This document shows, piece after piece, positions 16,025 through 23,235 of a stretch of 42,366 bases of DNA. The notes under the pieces were generated by a model that ran no database searches, was not told the DNA's origin, and saw nothing but the letters and a program-made list of their open reading frames with translations. How positions within the stretch are numbered: the first letter of the stretch is position 1; every line of letters starts with the position of its first letter. Origin of the DNA: Planctomycetota bacterium. GTDB lineage: Bacteria > Planctomycetota > PUPC01 > JACPCR01. The stretch spans positions 1 through 42,366 of the forward strand of contig JACPCR010000102.1 of NCBI GenBank assembly GCA_016179685.1, written 5' to 3'. The position numbers and the translations under genes are program-made.

Positions 16025-16117
16025 TTTGTCCAGACGAGTACTCGGGTGGCAAGAACTCAGTGAAAACGGCGAGCCGCACCTTCCCGGACAGCCCCAAATC
16101 GAAGATCCCTCCCGTGT

Positions 16118-16150
16118 CCCAACTTGTCCCTCCGGGAGGGACAAGTTGGG
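16118..16150. other. Strong hairpin in the secG-yicC gap
   Basis: A 14-bp perfect stem (16118-16131 with 16137-16150) around CCGGG. No T-run follows, so it may be an attenuator, a terminator helped by Rho, or a processing site. The rest of the 249-base gap (16025-16273) shows no gene. Confidence 0.65.
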
Positions 16151-16273
16151 GAGGGGCGAGATCATCGTTTCGCTCAGTAGCTGCCACGGGCGCGGAAATA
16201 TACCCGCACCTCCTGCCCTTCTGCGCATCAGTTTCCAGACCTCAAGCCCTTTAGTCGAATCGGCCCTTTTTTT

Positions 16274-17161
16274 ATGTTAATGAGCATGACCGGCTATGGC
16301 GCGGCAAGACGCCGGGAGGGCGACTTCCTGGTCGAGGCCGAAGTCCGCTCCGTCAATAATCGATTCCTGAAGATCAATTTCCGCGCCCCGGAGGTCTTTC
16401 TGCCTGCGCAGATGGAGCTGGAAGAGACCGTGAAACAGAAGCTTTCACGGGGCACCGTGGACTTGACCCTGCGGATTCAATCGGGCGAGGCTGGTGGCGT
16501 CGCCATCCACGTCGCCGTGCTGGAGCGATACCGCAAGCAGTTCGAGGAAATCCAGAAGCGGCTTCAGATTCCTGGCACCGTCGAGATGGCTTGGCTGGCG
16601 TCCTTGCCCGGAGTGGTCGGGGACGCGGCCGAGGTCGAGGACGAGGGCGAGGCCCATCGATTGACCGGTCTCGCCCTGGAGGCCACTCGCGAGGCCCTCG
16701 AGGTGCTTGGCCAGATGCGCCGGGCCGAGGGGCAGGCCCAAGAAACGGAGTTCCTCGCTCTGATGGACGAGATCACCAAACTCTCCCAATCCATCGAAAG
16801 CCGACGCCCCGCCGTGCTCGCTGAATACCAGCAGCGGCTTCGTACCCGGGTCCAGGAACTGCTTCATGATTCCGGAATCTCCGTCGCCGAGGACGACCTG
16901 CTGAGGGAACTGGCGATCTTCGCCGAACGAAGCGATATCGCGGAAGAGACCCAGCGGCTCAAGAGCCACGTGGCCCAGTTCCGGGAGGCCTGCGGCCGGA
17001 CCGAGCCGGTGGGCCGCAAGCTCGAATTCATTGCACAGGAGATGCACCGGGAGGTGAATACCATCGGCTCCAAGGCGAATGACGCCGCCCTCTCCGTCCT
17101 CATCGTGGAACTCAAAGGCGTCATCGAACGCGTCCGGGAGCAGGTCATGAACGTGGAATGA
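16274..17161 (+). CDS. yicC: YicC-family endoribonuclease
   Basis: A 295-residue YicC family protein. It starts with SMTGYGAA, matching the family N-terminus (SMTGFG), followed by VEAEVRSVNNRFLKINFRAP, and ends with GRKLEFIAQEMHREVNTIGSKAND, the conserved C-terminal signature. YicC proteins are endoribonucleases; in Escherichia coli YicC takes part in small-RNA turnover. The middle is mostly helical. Start ATG 16274 or 16280 cannot be told apart. Its stop overlaps the start of the pseudouridine synthase gene (ATGA), so the two are translationally coupled. Confidence 0.92.
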   Translation: MLMSMTGYGAARRREGDFLVEAEVRSVNNRFLKINFRAPEVFLPAQMELEETVKQKLSRGTVDLTLRIQSGEAGGVAIHVAVLERYRKQFEEIQKRLQIPGTVEMAWLASLPGVVGDAAEVEDEGEAHRLTGLALEATREALEVLGQMRRAEGQAQETEFLALMDEITKLSQSIESRRPAVLAEYQQRLRTRVQELLHDSGISVAEDDLLRELAIFAERSDIAEETQRLKSHVAQFREACGRTEPVGRKLEFIAQEMHREVNTIGSKANDAALSVLIVELKGVIERVREQVMNVE

Positions 17162-17937
17162 TGGAACGCCTTCACAAATTCCTGGCCAGATGCGGAGTCG
17201 CCTCGCGCCGCCAATGCGAGGTCCTGATCGCCGCTGGACACGTCGCCGTCAACGGCCAGAAAATCATTCGCATGGGAGTCCAGGTCGATCCCGACTCGGA
17301 CGACGTCCGCGTTGACGGCAGACCCATCCGGGCCGCCCCCATGGTCTATTACCTCTTGAACAAGCCCAAGGGCTACCTCGTCACCCAACGTGACGAGTTC
17401 AGCCGAAGGCGTGCCGCGGACCTCCTGGCCGGGGTCCAGGAAAGGGTGTTCCCCGTCGGACGACTGGACCAGGAGTCCGAAGGCCTCCTCCTCTTCACCA
17501 ATGACGGCGGGCTCGCCCAGCGCCTCGCCCACCCCAGCTACGGCGTGCCCAAGACGTACGTCGCCCGGGTACGGGGACTCGTCGACCCCTCGATCCTGAG
17601 CCGGCTCACCCAGGGCATCCACCTCTCCGAAGGACGCGTTGCGGCCAGCTCCGCCGCCATCCGATACTCGAGTTATGAAACCTCGACCATAGAAATCACC
17701 CTCCACGAGGGACAAAATCGTGAAATCCGACGGATGCTCGCCCAACTCGGTTACCCGGTCAAGCATCTCCGGCGCGTCCGTTTCGGAAACCTCACCGACC
17801 TCGGGCTTCCCGTGGGCCGCTTCCGGCCTCTCCGCCCGCGTGAGGTGCAGGAGCTCCGGGCCCTCGCTCTCGCCAGGAACGGAGTTCCCCCCAGCATCTC
17901 CCGTTCCGGAAACTCACCCGGACTTCTCACAAACTGA
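17158..17937 (+). CDS. rluB: rRNA pseudouridine synthase, RsuA/RluB family
   Basis: A 259-residue enzyme that isomerises uridine in ribosomal RNA. The N-terminal S4 RNA-binding domain is RLHKFLARCGVASRRQCEVLI (start only given); then comes the linker YYLLNKPKG. The catalytic aspartate lies in VGRLDQESEGLLLFTNDG, and the C-terminal LHEGQNREIRRML and HLRRVRFG stretches are family hallmarks. RluB rather than RsuA or RluE is favoured by length and gene context, but the exact target uridine is uncertain. ATG 17158 overlaps the yicC stop; a second ATG at 17161 is equally possible. Confidence 0.88.
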   Translation: MMERLHKFLARCGVASRRQCEVLIAAGHVAVNGQKIIRMGVQVDPDSDDVRVDGRPIRAAPMVYYLLNKPKGYLVTQRDEFSRRRAADLLAGVQERVFPVGRLDQESEGLLLFTNDGGLAQRLAHPSYGVPKTYVARVRGLVDPSILSRLTQGIHLSEGRVAASSAAIRYSSYETSTIEITLHEGQNREIRRMLAQLGYPVKHLRRVRFGNLTDLGLPVGRFRPLRPREVQELRALALARNGVPPSISRSGNSPGLLTN

Positions 17938-18061
17938 AAGGGTGCACGCGATATCCGCCTGTGCAGCAATTCGTTGCAATGCAGGCTTCGACGCGGCCTT
18001 CCTGGCACCTCCATCCGGGTTAGCCTGAGCGAGAACGGCACAAGTCGTTCGAGGCGAAGCC

Positions 18062-18106
18062 CGCAGGCCGCATTTCGAACACATCGTGTGAGAAATGCGG
18101 CCTGCG
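18062..18106. other. Hairpin H1 in the gene-free island 17938-18758
   Basis: A 15-bp perfect stem (18062-18076 with 18092-18106) topped by a small inner stem. It is the first of a series of close-packed hairpins in the 821-base stretch after rluB; 17938-18061 shows nothing recognisable. Confidence 0.7.
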
Positions 18107-18111
18107 AGTCC

Positions 18112-18145
18112 CTAATGAAATCCGCCTGCCGGCGGATTTCATTAG
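18112..18145. repeat. Hairpin H2, carrying shared palindrome D
   Basis: A 15-bp perfect stem (18112-18126 with 18131-18145), loop TGCC. Its core TGAAATCCGCC...GGCGGATTTCA also forms the 26-base palindrome at 29833-29858. A second partial copy of the core (GCGGATTTCA) lies at 18191-18200. Confidence 0.7.
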
Positions 18146-18200
18146 TAATGCAGACGCCCGAAGGGCGGCGGCATTTCTCCTTCAGGCTACGCGGATTTCA

Positions 18201-18241
18201 GCGCCAGGGCTGGCCCGGCTTCGCCGGCCCAACCCTGGCGC
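18201..18241. other. Hairpin H3 in the gene-free island
   Basis: Outer arms GCGCCAGGG (18201-18209) and CCCTGGCGC (18233-18241) enclose an inner GC-rich stem closed by a UUCG-type loop (CGGC-TTCG-CCGG region). A weaker hairpin, AACTCAGG...CCTGAGTT, follows at 18258-18282. Confidence 0.65.
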
Positions 18242-18349
18242 GTCAGCAAAAGTCTCTAACTCAGGTTTCCTGCTCCTGAGTTCGTCTCGGCGCATCTCCA
18301 TTGAGCACACGTCGGGATCCGGATCGGGATCGGGATCGTCGCAGCCCAC

Positions 18350-18565
18350 GAGGCTGCGCATCTTGCCGGTGCAAGTCCGGCACCCGTAGATGGCTGTCAG
18401 CCGTATAGCCTCATTCGACATCTCATGGAGGTGACTCTTGAGGTGAAAACTCGAACGGAAACGCCTTTCCGGTGTAAGGCTGGCGGACTTCCGGGCCGTA
18501 GCATAAAACGAGCTCTGGAGCCTCGCTAACCTACCCTGTGAAAACCGGCCGTAATCTCTCACAGG
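18350..18565 (+). ncRNA. Candidate structured RNA upstream of the msrP-like gene (class unknown)
   Basis: Several compatible helices can be drawn on the plus strand: GAGGCT (18350-18355) with AGCCTC (18407-18412) enclosing CATCT/AGATG (18359-18363 with 18388-18392), TGCCGG/CCGGCA (18364-18369 with 18377-18382) and GCT/AGC. Downstream are GAG-GTGA-CTC, GGAAA/TTTCC, and a CCTGTGA/TCACAGG stem (18535-18541 with 18559-18565). There is no open reading frame of note. The words GGTGCAAGTCC and TGGCT-GTC-AGCC resemble HEARO/omega-type RNAs or group II intron domain I as I remember them, but I cannot confirm either. It could also be a leader element of the next gene. Confidence 0.35.
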
Positions 18566-18688
18566 CCACAGAGAAACGCGCGCTGAATCGCTCTGAGCCG
18601 CGTCGTCTCTGTTACAGAGATCGCTTAATCGTGATGACCCCGGGGGAAATCCGGGTCCGAGTTCGCTACAATCCTGCTCTCCCCCATC

Positions 18689-18735
18689 CCAGCCGGGCCG
18701 ATCCGAGACGACAGGGATCGGCGGCGTCCGGCTGG
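18689..18735 (+). promoter_or_regulatory. Leader hairpin just upstream of the msrP-like gene
   Basis: CCAGCCGG (18689-18696) pairs with CCGGCTGG (18728-18735), and inside it CGATCC (18699-18704) pairs with GGATCG (18715-18720). The AGGAG ribosome site (18746-18750) follows 11 bases later. It may affect translation or act in attenuation; this is inference. Confidence 0.5.
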
Positions 18736-18758
18736 CATCAACTCCAGGAGCTTGCTTC

Positions 18759-19733
18759 ATGCCTTCGATTCACCTTCCCCGAAACTGGAGGATACCGGAA
18801 AAGGACGTCACTCCCGAACAGGTTTACCTGGACCGCCGCCGCTTTCTTCGGGCCGTTGGCGCGGCCGGAATGGGCCTCCTGGCCCCGTGGTCGCTGGACA
18901 AGACCTCCATCGGTGTGGCCGACGCGGCCGATGCGGCCAGCACTGAACTGGCGAAGGTCTTTCCAGCGAAGCGCAATACGAAATTCGCCGTACAGGACCG
19001 AGAGATGACGCGCGAAGATATTGCGGCCCGCTACAACAATTTTTACGAATTTACCGAGGAAAAGACGCTCGTGGCGACCCTCGCCCGCAATCTGAAGACG
19101 CGGCCGTGGAAGGTGGAGGTGACTGGACTGGTCCGCAACCCGCGGACGTTCGACATCGACGACCTCCTTCACGAGTTCGCGCACGAGGAGCGTATCTACC
19201 GGTTTCGTTGCGTAGAGGCCTGGGCCATGGTCGTGCCCTGGGCCGGCTTCCCTTTCAGCGAGCTCGTCCGCAAGGTGGAGCCTCGGGCGGAGGCCCGGTA
19301 CGTGCGCATGTGGACGTTCCTGAATCCGGAATGGGCCCCGAACCAGAAGAACTCGGACTATCCCTGGCCCTATTTCGAAGGCCTGACGCTTGCCGAGGCG
19401 ATGAACGAACTGACGCTCCTGGCGACGGGCATCTATGGACACGAGCTGCCGCCCCAGCACGGCGCCCCTCTCCGCCTCGTCGTGCCCTGGAAATACGGCT
19501 TCAAGTCCATCAAGTCCATCGTGAAAATGGAGTTCACGGACCGCCAGCCGTCCACCTTCTGGAATCAACTCGCTCCCACCGAATACGACTTTTACGCCAA
19601 CGTGAACCCGAAGGTGCCGCATCCGCGCTGGTCCCAGGCCTCGGAACGCCTCATCGGGACCCGGGAACGCGCACCGACGACACTCTTCAACGGCTACGAA
19701 GCATCCGTCGCCGGACTCTACAAGAAGCCCTGA
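18759..19733 (+). CDS. msrP: Molybdopterin-dependent methionine sulfoxide reductase, catalytic subunit (MsrP/YedY-like)
   Basis: A 324-residue periplasmic molybdoenzyme that repairs oxidised methionines in envelope proteins. Tat export is suggested by RRRFLRAVGAAGMGLLAP (26-43). The molybdenum-ligand cysteine is C151 in YRFRCVEAW, followed by the family stretch MVVPWAGFPFSELV, HGAPLRLVVPWKYGFKSIK and late motifs PTTLFNGYE and LYKKP. The AGGAG site at 18746-18750 supports ATG 18759. The haem membrane partner MsrQ is not adjacent, so electrons must come from elsewhere or the partner is encoded at a distance. The upstream 800 bases are gene-free and rich in hairpins. Confidence 0.92.
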   Translation: MPSIHLPRNWRIPEKDVTPEQVYLDRRRFLRAVGAAGMGLLAPWSLDKTSIGVADAADAASTELAKVFPAKRNTKFAVQDREMTREDIAARYNNFYEFTEEKTLVATLARNLKTRPWKVEVTGLVRNPRTFDIDDLLHEFAHEERIYRFRCVEAWAMVVPWAGFPFSELVRKVEPRAEARYVRMWTFLNPEWAPNQKNSDYPWPYFEGLTLAEAMNELTLLATGIYGHELPPQHGAPLRLVVPWKYGFKSIKSIVKMEFTDRQPSTFWNQLAPTEYDFYANVNPKVPHPRWSQASERLIGTRERAPTTLFNGYEASVAGLYKKP

Positions 19734-19761
19734 CTCGAATCCCACGGACCGGGCACGAGTT

Positions 19762-20697
19762 ATGCCTGAACCTTTTTCCGATCGGCTGATCCAGGCCGTC
19801 TCGTCGAAGCGCTCCTGCCTCGTCGTCGGGATCGACCCCCGGCTCGAGTGGCTGCCCCGAGCCCTGCTGGCCCGGTTTCCGGACGCGCATCGGGATTTTC
19901 CAGCAGCCGCCGAGTGCTATCGCCAGTTCGCCAGCCGCATCATCGAACGGGTCGCTCCCTTCGTCCCCGCCATCAAGCCTCAGATCGCCTTTTTCGAGCG
20001 CCTCGGTCCCCCCGGCCTCGCCGCTTACGAAGCCGTCGTCCGTTTCGCCCGGCAGAACGGACTTCTGGTTATCGGCGACGTGAAGCGCAACGACATCGAC
20101 TCCACGGCCCAGGCCTATGCCGAGGCGTACCTCGGGCCCGTGCAGGAGGGGTCCCTCGGACCCGCCATCGAACTGGACGCGGTCACCCTCAATCCTTACC
20201 TCGGCAGCGACAGCATCCGCCCGTTCCTCGACTCCGCCACGGCCCGCGGCAAGGGACTGTTCATCCTGGTTCGCACGAGCAACCGAAGCGCCCGCGAGTT
20301 CCAGGATTTCGGCTTCGAGGCCCGCCGGCTCTACGAGGAGGTCGCTGCACGCGTCGCTGAATGGGGCCAGGCCATGCTGGGCCGGAGCGGCTATAGCAGC
20401 GTCGGGGCCGTCGTCGGGGCCACCTACCCCGGCGAGGCCGCGCGACTCCGCCGCCTCATGCCTTTCACCCCCTTCCTCGTCCCCGGTTATGGCTCACAGG
20501 GCGCCTCCGCCGACGACGTCGCCCCTTGCTTCAATCCCGACGGCCTCGGCGCAGTCGTCAACGCCGCCCGCGCCGTCATCTTCGCCTACCGGCAGTCGCC
20601 TGAAAAAGAGCTTTATGGTGAAGAACGGTGGGAGGAGGCCGTCGAGGCCGCGGCCCGAAGACTCTCCCGAGACCTCGCACGATTCCTGCCCCGATGA
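19762..20697 (+). CDS. pyrF: Orotidine 5'-phosphate decarboxylase (long, type 2)
   Basis: A 311-residue enzyme that decarboxylates OMP to UMP, the last step of UMP synthesis. The active-site array is IGDVKRNDIDSTAQAY (D106, K108, D111), and an earlier VGIDPR stretch and late VPGYGSQGA motif complete the barrel. The length puts it in the longer OMP decarboxylase group (about 270-310 residues) found in actinobacteria, planctomycetes and others. It is 28 bases downstream of the msrP-like gene on the same strand and has no obvious functional link to it. Confidence 0.93.
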   Translation: MPEPFSDRLIQAVSSKRSCLVVGIDPRLEWLPRALLARFPDAHRDFPAAAECYRQFASRIIERVAPFVPAIKPQIAFFERLGPPGLAAYEAVVRFARQNGLLVIGDVKRNDIDSTAQAYAEAYLGPVQEGSLGPAIELDAVTLNPYLGSDSIRPFLDSATARGKGLFILVRTSNRSAREFQDFGFEARRLYEEVAARVAEWGQAMLGRSGYSSVGAVVGATYPGEAARLRRLMPFTPFLVPGYGSQGASADDVAPCFNPDGLGAVVNAARAVIFAYRQSPEKELYGEERWEEAVEAAARRLSRDLARFLPR

Positions 20698-20794
20698 GAC
20701 GAAAAACACGCTGAACCCTCCGACGTCCATGCCTGCCCGCACCGCCGCACCTTCCTGCCCTCGTGATGCTGAAGGCACGAAACCGGAGGCTCAA

Positions 20795-20823
20795 TTGCAC
20801 CGTGCGGAGGTCCCACCTATAAT
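20795..20823 (+). promoter_or_regulatory. Promoter for the HTH/TPR/kinase cluster
   Basis: TTGCAC (20795-20800), a 17-base spacer and a consensus TATAAT (20818-20823). It lies between pyrF and the small HTH gene; transcription would start near 20830, giving a leader of about 115 bases. The other parts of this 247-base gap (20698-20944) show nothing else. Confidence 0.75.
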
Positions 20824-20944
20824 TTCTCTTGGGCCGTGGGTCCGCGTCGACGCCGGGCCGCCGATGATGACGGAAACGGACCCGTGAGACCGCTTTCCAC
20901 GGCCGAAAGTAACTTCTTGAAAAGACTGCCGCCGCGCCAGGAGC

Positions 20945-21133
20945 ATGATGAAACCTGATCCCATGATGACTTTCGACGAAGTGATGAAGGAGCTCCAGAT
21001 TTCTGAGGAGGCGCTGCAGCAGCTCGTCTCCGAGCTCAAGATTCGGGCCTTTCGCATCAAGAATACACTCCAGTTCCAGCGCTGCGAGGTCATGGCCATG
21101 AAACGTCAGGATCGCCGTCCACCGGGAAATTGA
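20945..21133 (+). CDS. Small excisionase/MerR-type HTH protein
   Basis: A 62-residue protein made of one winged-helix-like unit of the excisionase (HTH_17) type: MTFDEVMKELQISEEALQQL followed by a wing-like segment RIKNTLQFQR. It is clearly related to the first 50 residues of the next protein (shared TFDE, LQ..VS, NTL.F.R), so the two are tandem paralogues. An AGGAG ribosome site precedes ATG 20945. Such domains usually bind DNA; the target is unknown. It opens a four-gene run leading to an FHA-kinase. Confidence 0.65.
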   Translation: MMKPDPMMTFDEVMKELQISEEALQQLVSELKIRAFRIKNTLQFQRCEVMAMKRQDRRPPGN

Positions 21134-21158
21134 ATGGCGGCAGAAGTGTTCCCGCGTC

Positions 21159-22010
21159 ATGTCGCAAAAAGTCTTCCTCACCTTCGATGAAGCCGTCAGC
21201 GAATTCAAGCTCCCGGCGGACCAGCTCCAGGCCTGGGTATCTCAGAAACGGCTTCCTACTTACCATTTTCACAATACGCTGAGCTTCAAGCGGGATGACC
21301 TGGCGCGCTTGAAAGGCGAAGATTCCGGAGACGCCCCGGCCCCAGACCCCGGCCGCATCAATGAGCTGCTGATGAGGATGCCGGAGGAAGGGGATGAGAA
21401 GACGGGCCTCCTCCCACTCGACCCCTTGTCCGGCGCTGCAGAGGACGAGGATACGGAGATCGACCCGCACCTCCTCGTTGCTGGGAAGAAGGACGAGGCG
21501 GAGACTCGAAGCGGCGGCCCGGAGAAGGAGCAGCCCAGCAGCGTGGTGCGCTTCCACTGCGGATGCGGCAAGCACCTCAGGGCCGAACGCAAGTTCATCG
21601 GCCAGAAAATCACCTGCCCGCGTTGCAAGTCCGTCTTGGAGGTGCCGGAGAAGGGCGATCCGCCCCGACCCGCCCGTCGGCCCAGGTCGCCCGCCCCCAG
21701 GCCAGAGGTCGTTGAGGGACACCACGGGGCCACCGAGGGGCCAGCGCCCGGCGGACAGCACCCGCGTGGAGATGAAAGCGCCGATGGCATCCCTCTCCGG
21801 CTGCGTCAGATCGAGCAAGCCGTCGAGAGCCTCCAGACCGAACTGGCCGCCATCCGCAAGCACATCGAGCAAACTCGTTTTGATATTGCGCGACTCTACG
21901 ATCTGATCGGCCGACTCAAGCCGAACGTGTCGACCGGTGTCCACCGCCCGGCCACGGTGGCGCAGTCCGCCGAACCGCCGGAGGGCTTGCGGCCTCCTTC
22001 CGCAGGGTGA
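21159..22010 (+). CDS. HTH - zinc ribbon - coiled-coil protein of unknown function
   Basis: A 283-residue protein. Residues 5-55 form an excisionase-type HTH (LTFDEAVSEFKLPADQLQ ... NTLSFKRDDLARLKG), paralogous to the preceding gene. An acidic, probably disordered linker follows. A zinc ribbon has ligands C134, C136, C153 and C156 (HCGCGKHLRA ... KITCPRCKSVLEVP), a type common in planctomycete-like genomes. A Pro/Gly-rich linker leads to a helix predicted to be a coiled coil (about 205-250, IEQAVESLQTELAAIRKHIE). The function is not known. The context (TPR protein and FHA-kinase directly downstream) suggests a regulatory or scaffold role, which is inference. Confidence 0.7.
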   Translation: MSQKVFLTFDEAVSEFKLPADQLQAWVSQKRLPTYHFHNTLSFKRDDLARLKGEDSGDAPAPDPGRINELLMRMPEEGDEKTGLLPLDPLSGAAEDEDTEIDPHLLVAGKKDEAETRSGGPEKEQPSSVVRFHCGCGKHLRAERKFIGQKITCPRCKSVLEVPEKGDPPRPARRPRSPAPRPEVVEGHHGATEGPAPGGQHPRGDESADGIPLRLRQIEQAVESLQTELAAIRKHIEQTRFDIARLYDLIGRLKPNVSTGVHRPATVAQSAEPPEGLRPPSAG

Positions 22011-22014
22011 TGAG

Positions 22015-23235
22015 ATGTCCCTTTTTCGCAAGATCGAGCCGCGGAAGCAGATTCATGTGGTGATCGCCCAGATCAACGCCGGAGACCATCTGGCGGCCCT
22101 GCGGACCTGCGAGAAGCTCCTGGAGCGGGCGCCGCGCCACGCCGAAGCCTCGCGCCTCATGGGCCAAATCTGCGAGAAGCTCGGGAACGACCGCAAGGCC
22201 GCGACCCATTACCGCGTCGCCATGGAGGTCAGCCCCAACTATGCCAACCTCAGGGCCTTCGGCCACGTCTCACGCCGCTTGGGCGATCTCGACGCCGCCG
22301 TGGACGCCTTCGAGAAGGCCCACGAAATCGACGGCCACTCGGCCGAAATCATGACCGCCCTGGCCGAAATCTACGAGGAGCGAGCCTTCTGGCCCAAGGC
22401 CGTCGGAATGCGCAAGAGCCTGTCCGATCGGAATCCCGACGACCTCGACGCGCTCTACGAGCTGGCCCGATGCACCTGCCGGGCCAAACTCGTCCAGGAA
22501 GCCGTCATCCTCTGCACCCGACTCCTCAACAAGAACCCGGAACACCCACGCGGACTCCGGCTGCTCGCCGACTGCATGCTCTCCCGCAATCAACTCGACC
22601 GCGCCCTCGAACTCTATCAGCAGGCCCTGAAAGCCCGGCCGGAAGACTGGGAAGGCCATCTCCAGCTCGCCCGGATTTATGTCTCCCTCGGCCGGAACGA
22701 GGACGCCATTCCCCACTTCCAGGGCTGCGTCCGATACCAGAGCGGACACCCGGACGCCCATCGCGGTCTGGTGAATCTCTACAAGGAGTCCCGCCGGTGG
22801 CTCGAGGCCGAGATCGTTCTCAAGCACCTGCTGATCCAGCAGGGCGAATCGCCGGAAATCCTCGAAGAACTGGGGGACCTCGCCCACGCCCAGTCCGAGT
22901 ATGACCAGGCGGTCACGCTCTACCAGCAGGCCCGGAACGCCCGGCCCGGCGGCGCCGACCTCGATGCCAAGTACGTCACGGCGTTGCTCCACGCCGGCCG
23001 CGGCGATCAGGCCCTCGACCTCGCCCGCCGGCTCGTCTCACACCATGCCTTCCACTTCCATTACCTCTACCTCTACACCCTGTGCCTTCTGGCCAGCGGC
23101 GGCCGGGCCAAGGCCCTCGAAACCGTCAAGGAGATCACCGTGTCGCCAGCCCAGCATGCCGAGCTCTTCAAGTTGCGAGCCAAGTTGCTGGGCGAAGCGG
23201 GCGCTTCGTCCCAGCCCGCGGCATCCCTCCCATGA
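22015..23235 (+). CDS. TPR-repeat protein
   Basis: A 406-residue soluble protein built almost wholly of tetratricopeptide repeats, for example AALRTCEKLLERAPRHAEA, DLDAAVDAFEKAHEIDGHSA and QLDRALELYQQALKARPEDW. TPR proteins serve as protein-protein scaffolds. ATG 22015 is chosen because it follows GCAGGGTGA and lies 4 bases after the upstream stop; the frame stays open further upstream inside the previous gene. Its stop overlaps the kinase start (ATGA at 23232), so the two are translated together and are likely partners. No membrane segment or signal peptide is visible. Confidence 0.85.
   Translation: MSLFRKIEPRKQIHVVIAQINAGDHLAALRTCEKLLERAPRHAEASRLMGQICEKLGNDRKAATHYRVAMEVSPNYANLRAFGHVSRRLGDLDAAVDAFEKAHEIDGHSAEIMTALAEIYEERAFWPKAVGMRKSLSDRNPDDLDALYELARCTCRAKLVQEAVILCTRLLNKNPEHPRGLRLLADCMLSRNQLDRALELYQQALKARPEDWEGHLQLARIYVSLGRNEDAIPHFQGCVRYQSGHPDAHRGLVNLYKESRRWLEAEIVLKHLLIQQGESPEILEELGDLAHAQSEYDQAVTLYQQARNARPGGADLDAKYVTALLHAGRGDQALDLARRLVSHHAFHFHYLYLYTLCLLASGGRAKALETVKEITVSPAQHAELFKLRAKLLGEAGASSQPAASLP

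Noticed and set aside
18364..18412. Cobalamin riboswitch
   Set aside because: GGTGCAAGTCCGGCAC recalls part of the B12 box, but the following GCCACTG-type core is missing and the downstream gene is not a cobalamin gene.
18350..18758. Moco riboswitch for the msrP-like gene
   Set aside because: A molybdenum-cofactor switch would fit the gene, but I could not match the known helix order or conserved words, so it is left as an unclassified RNA.
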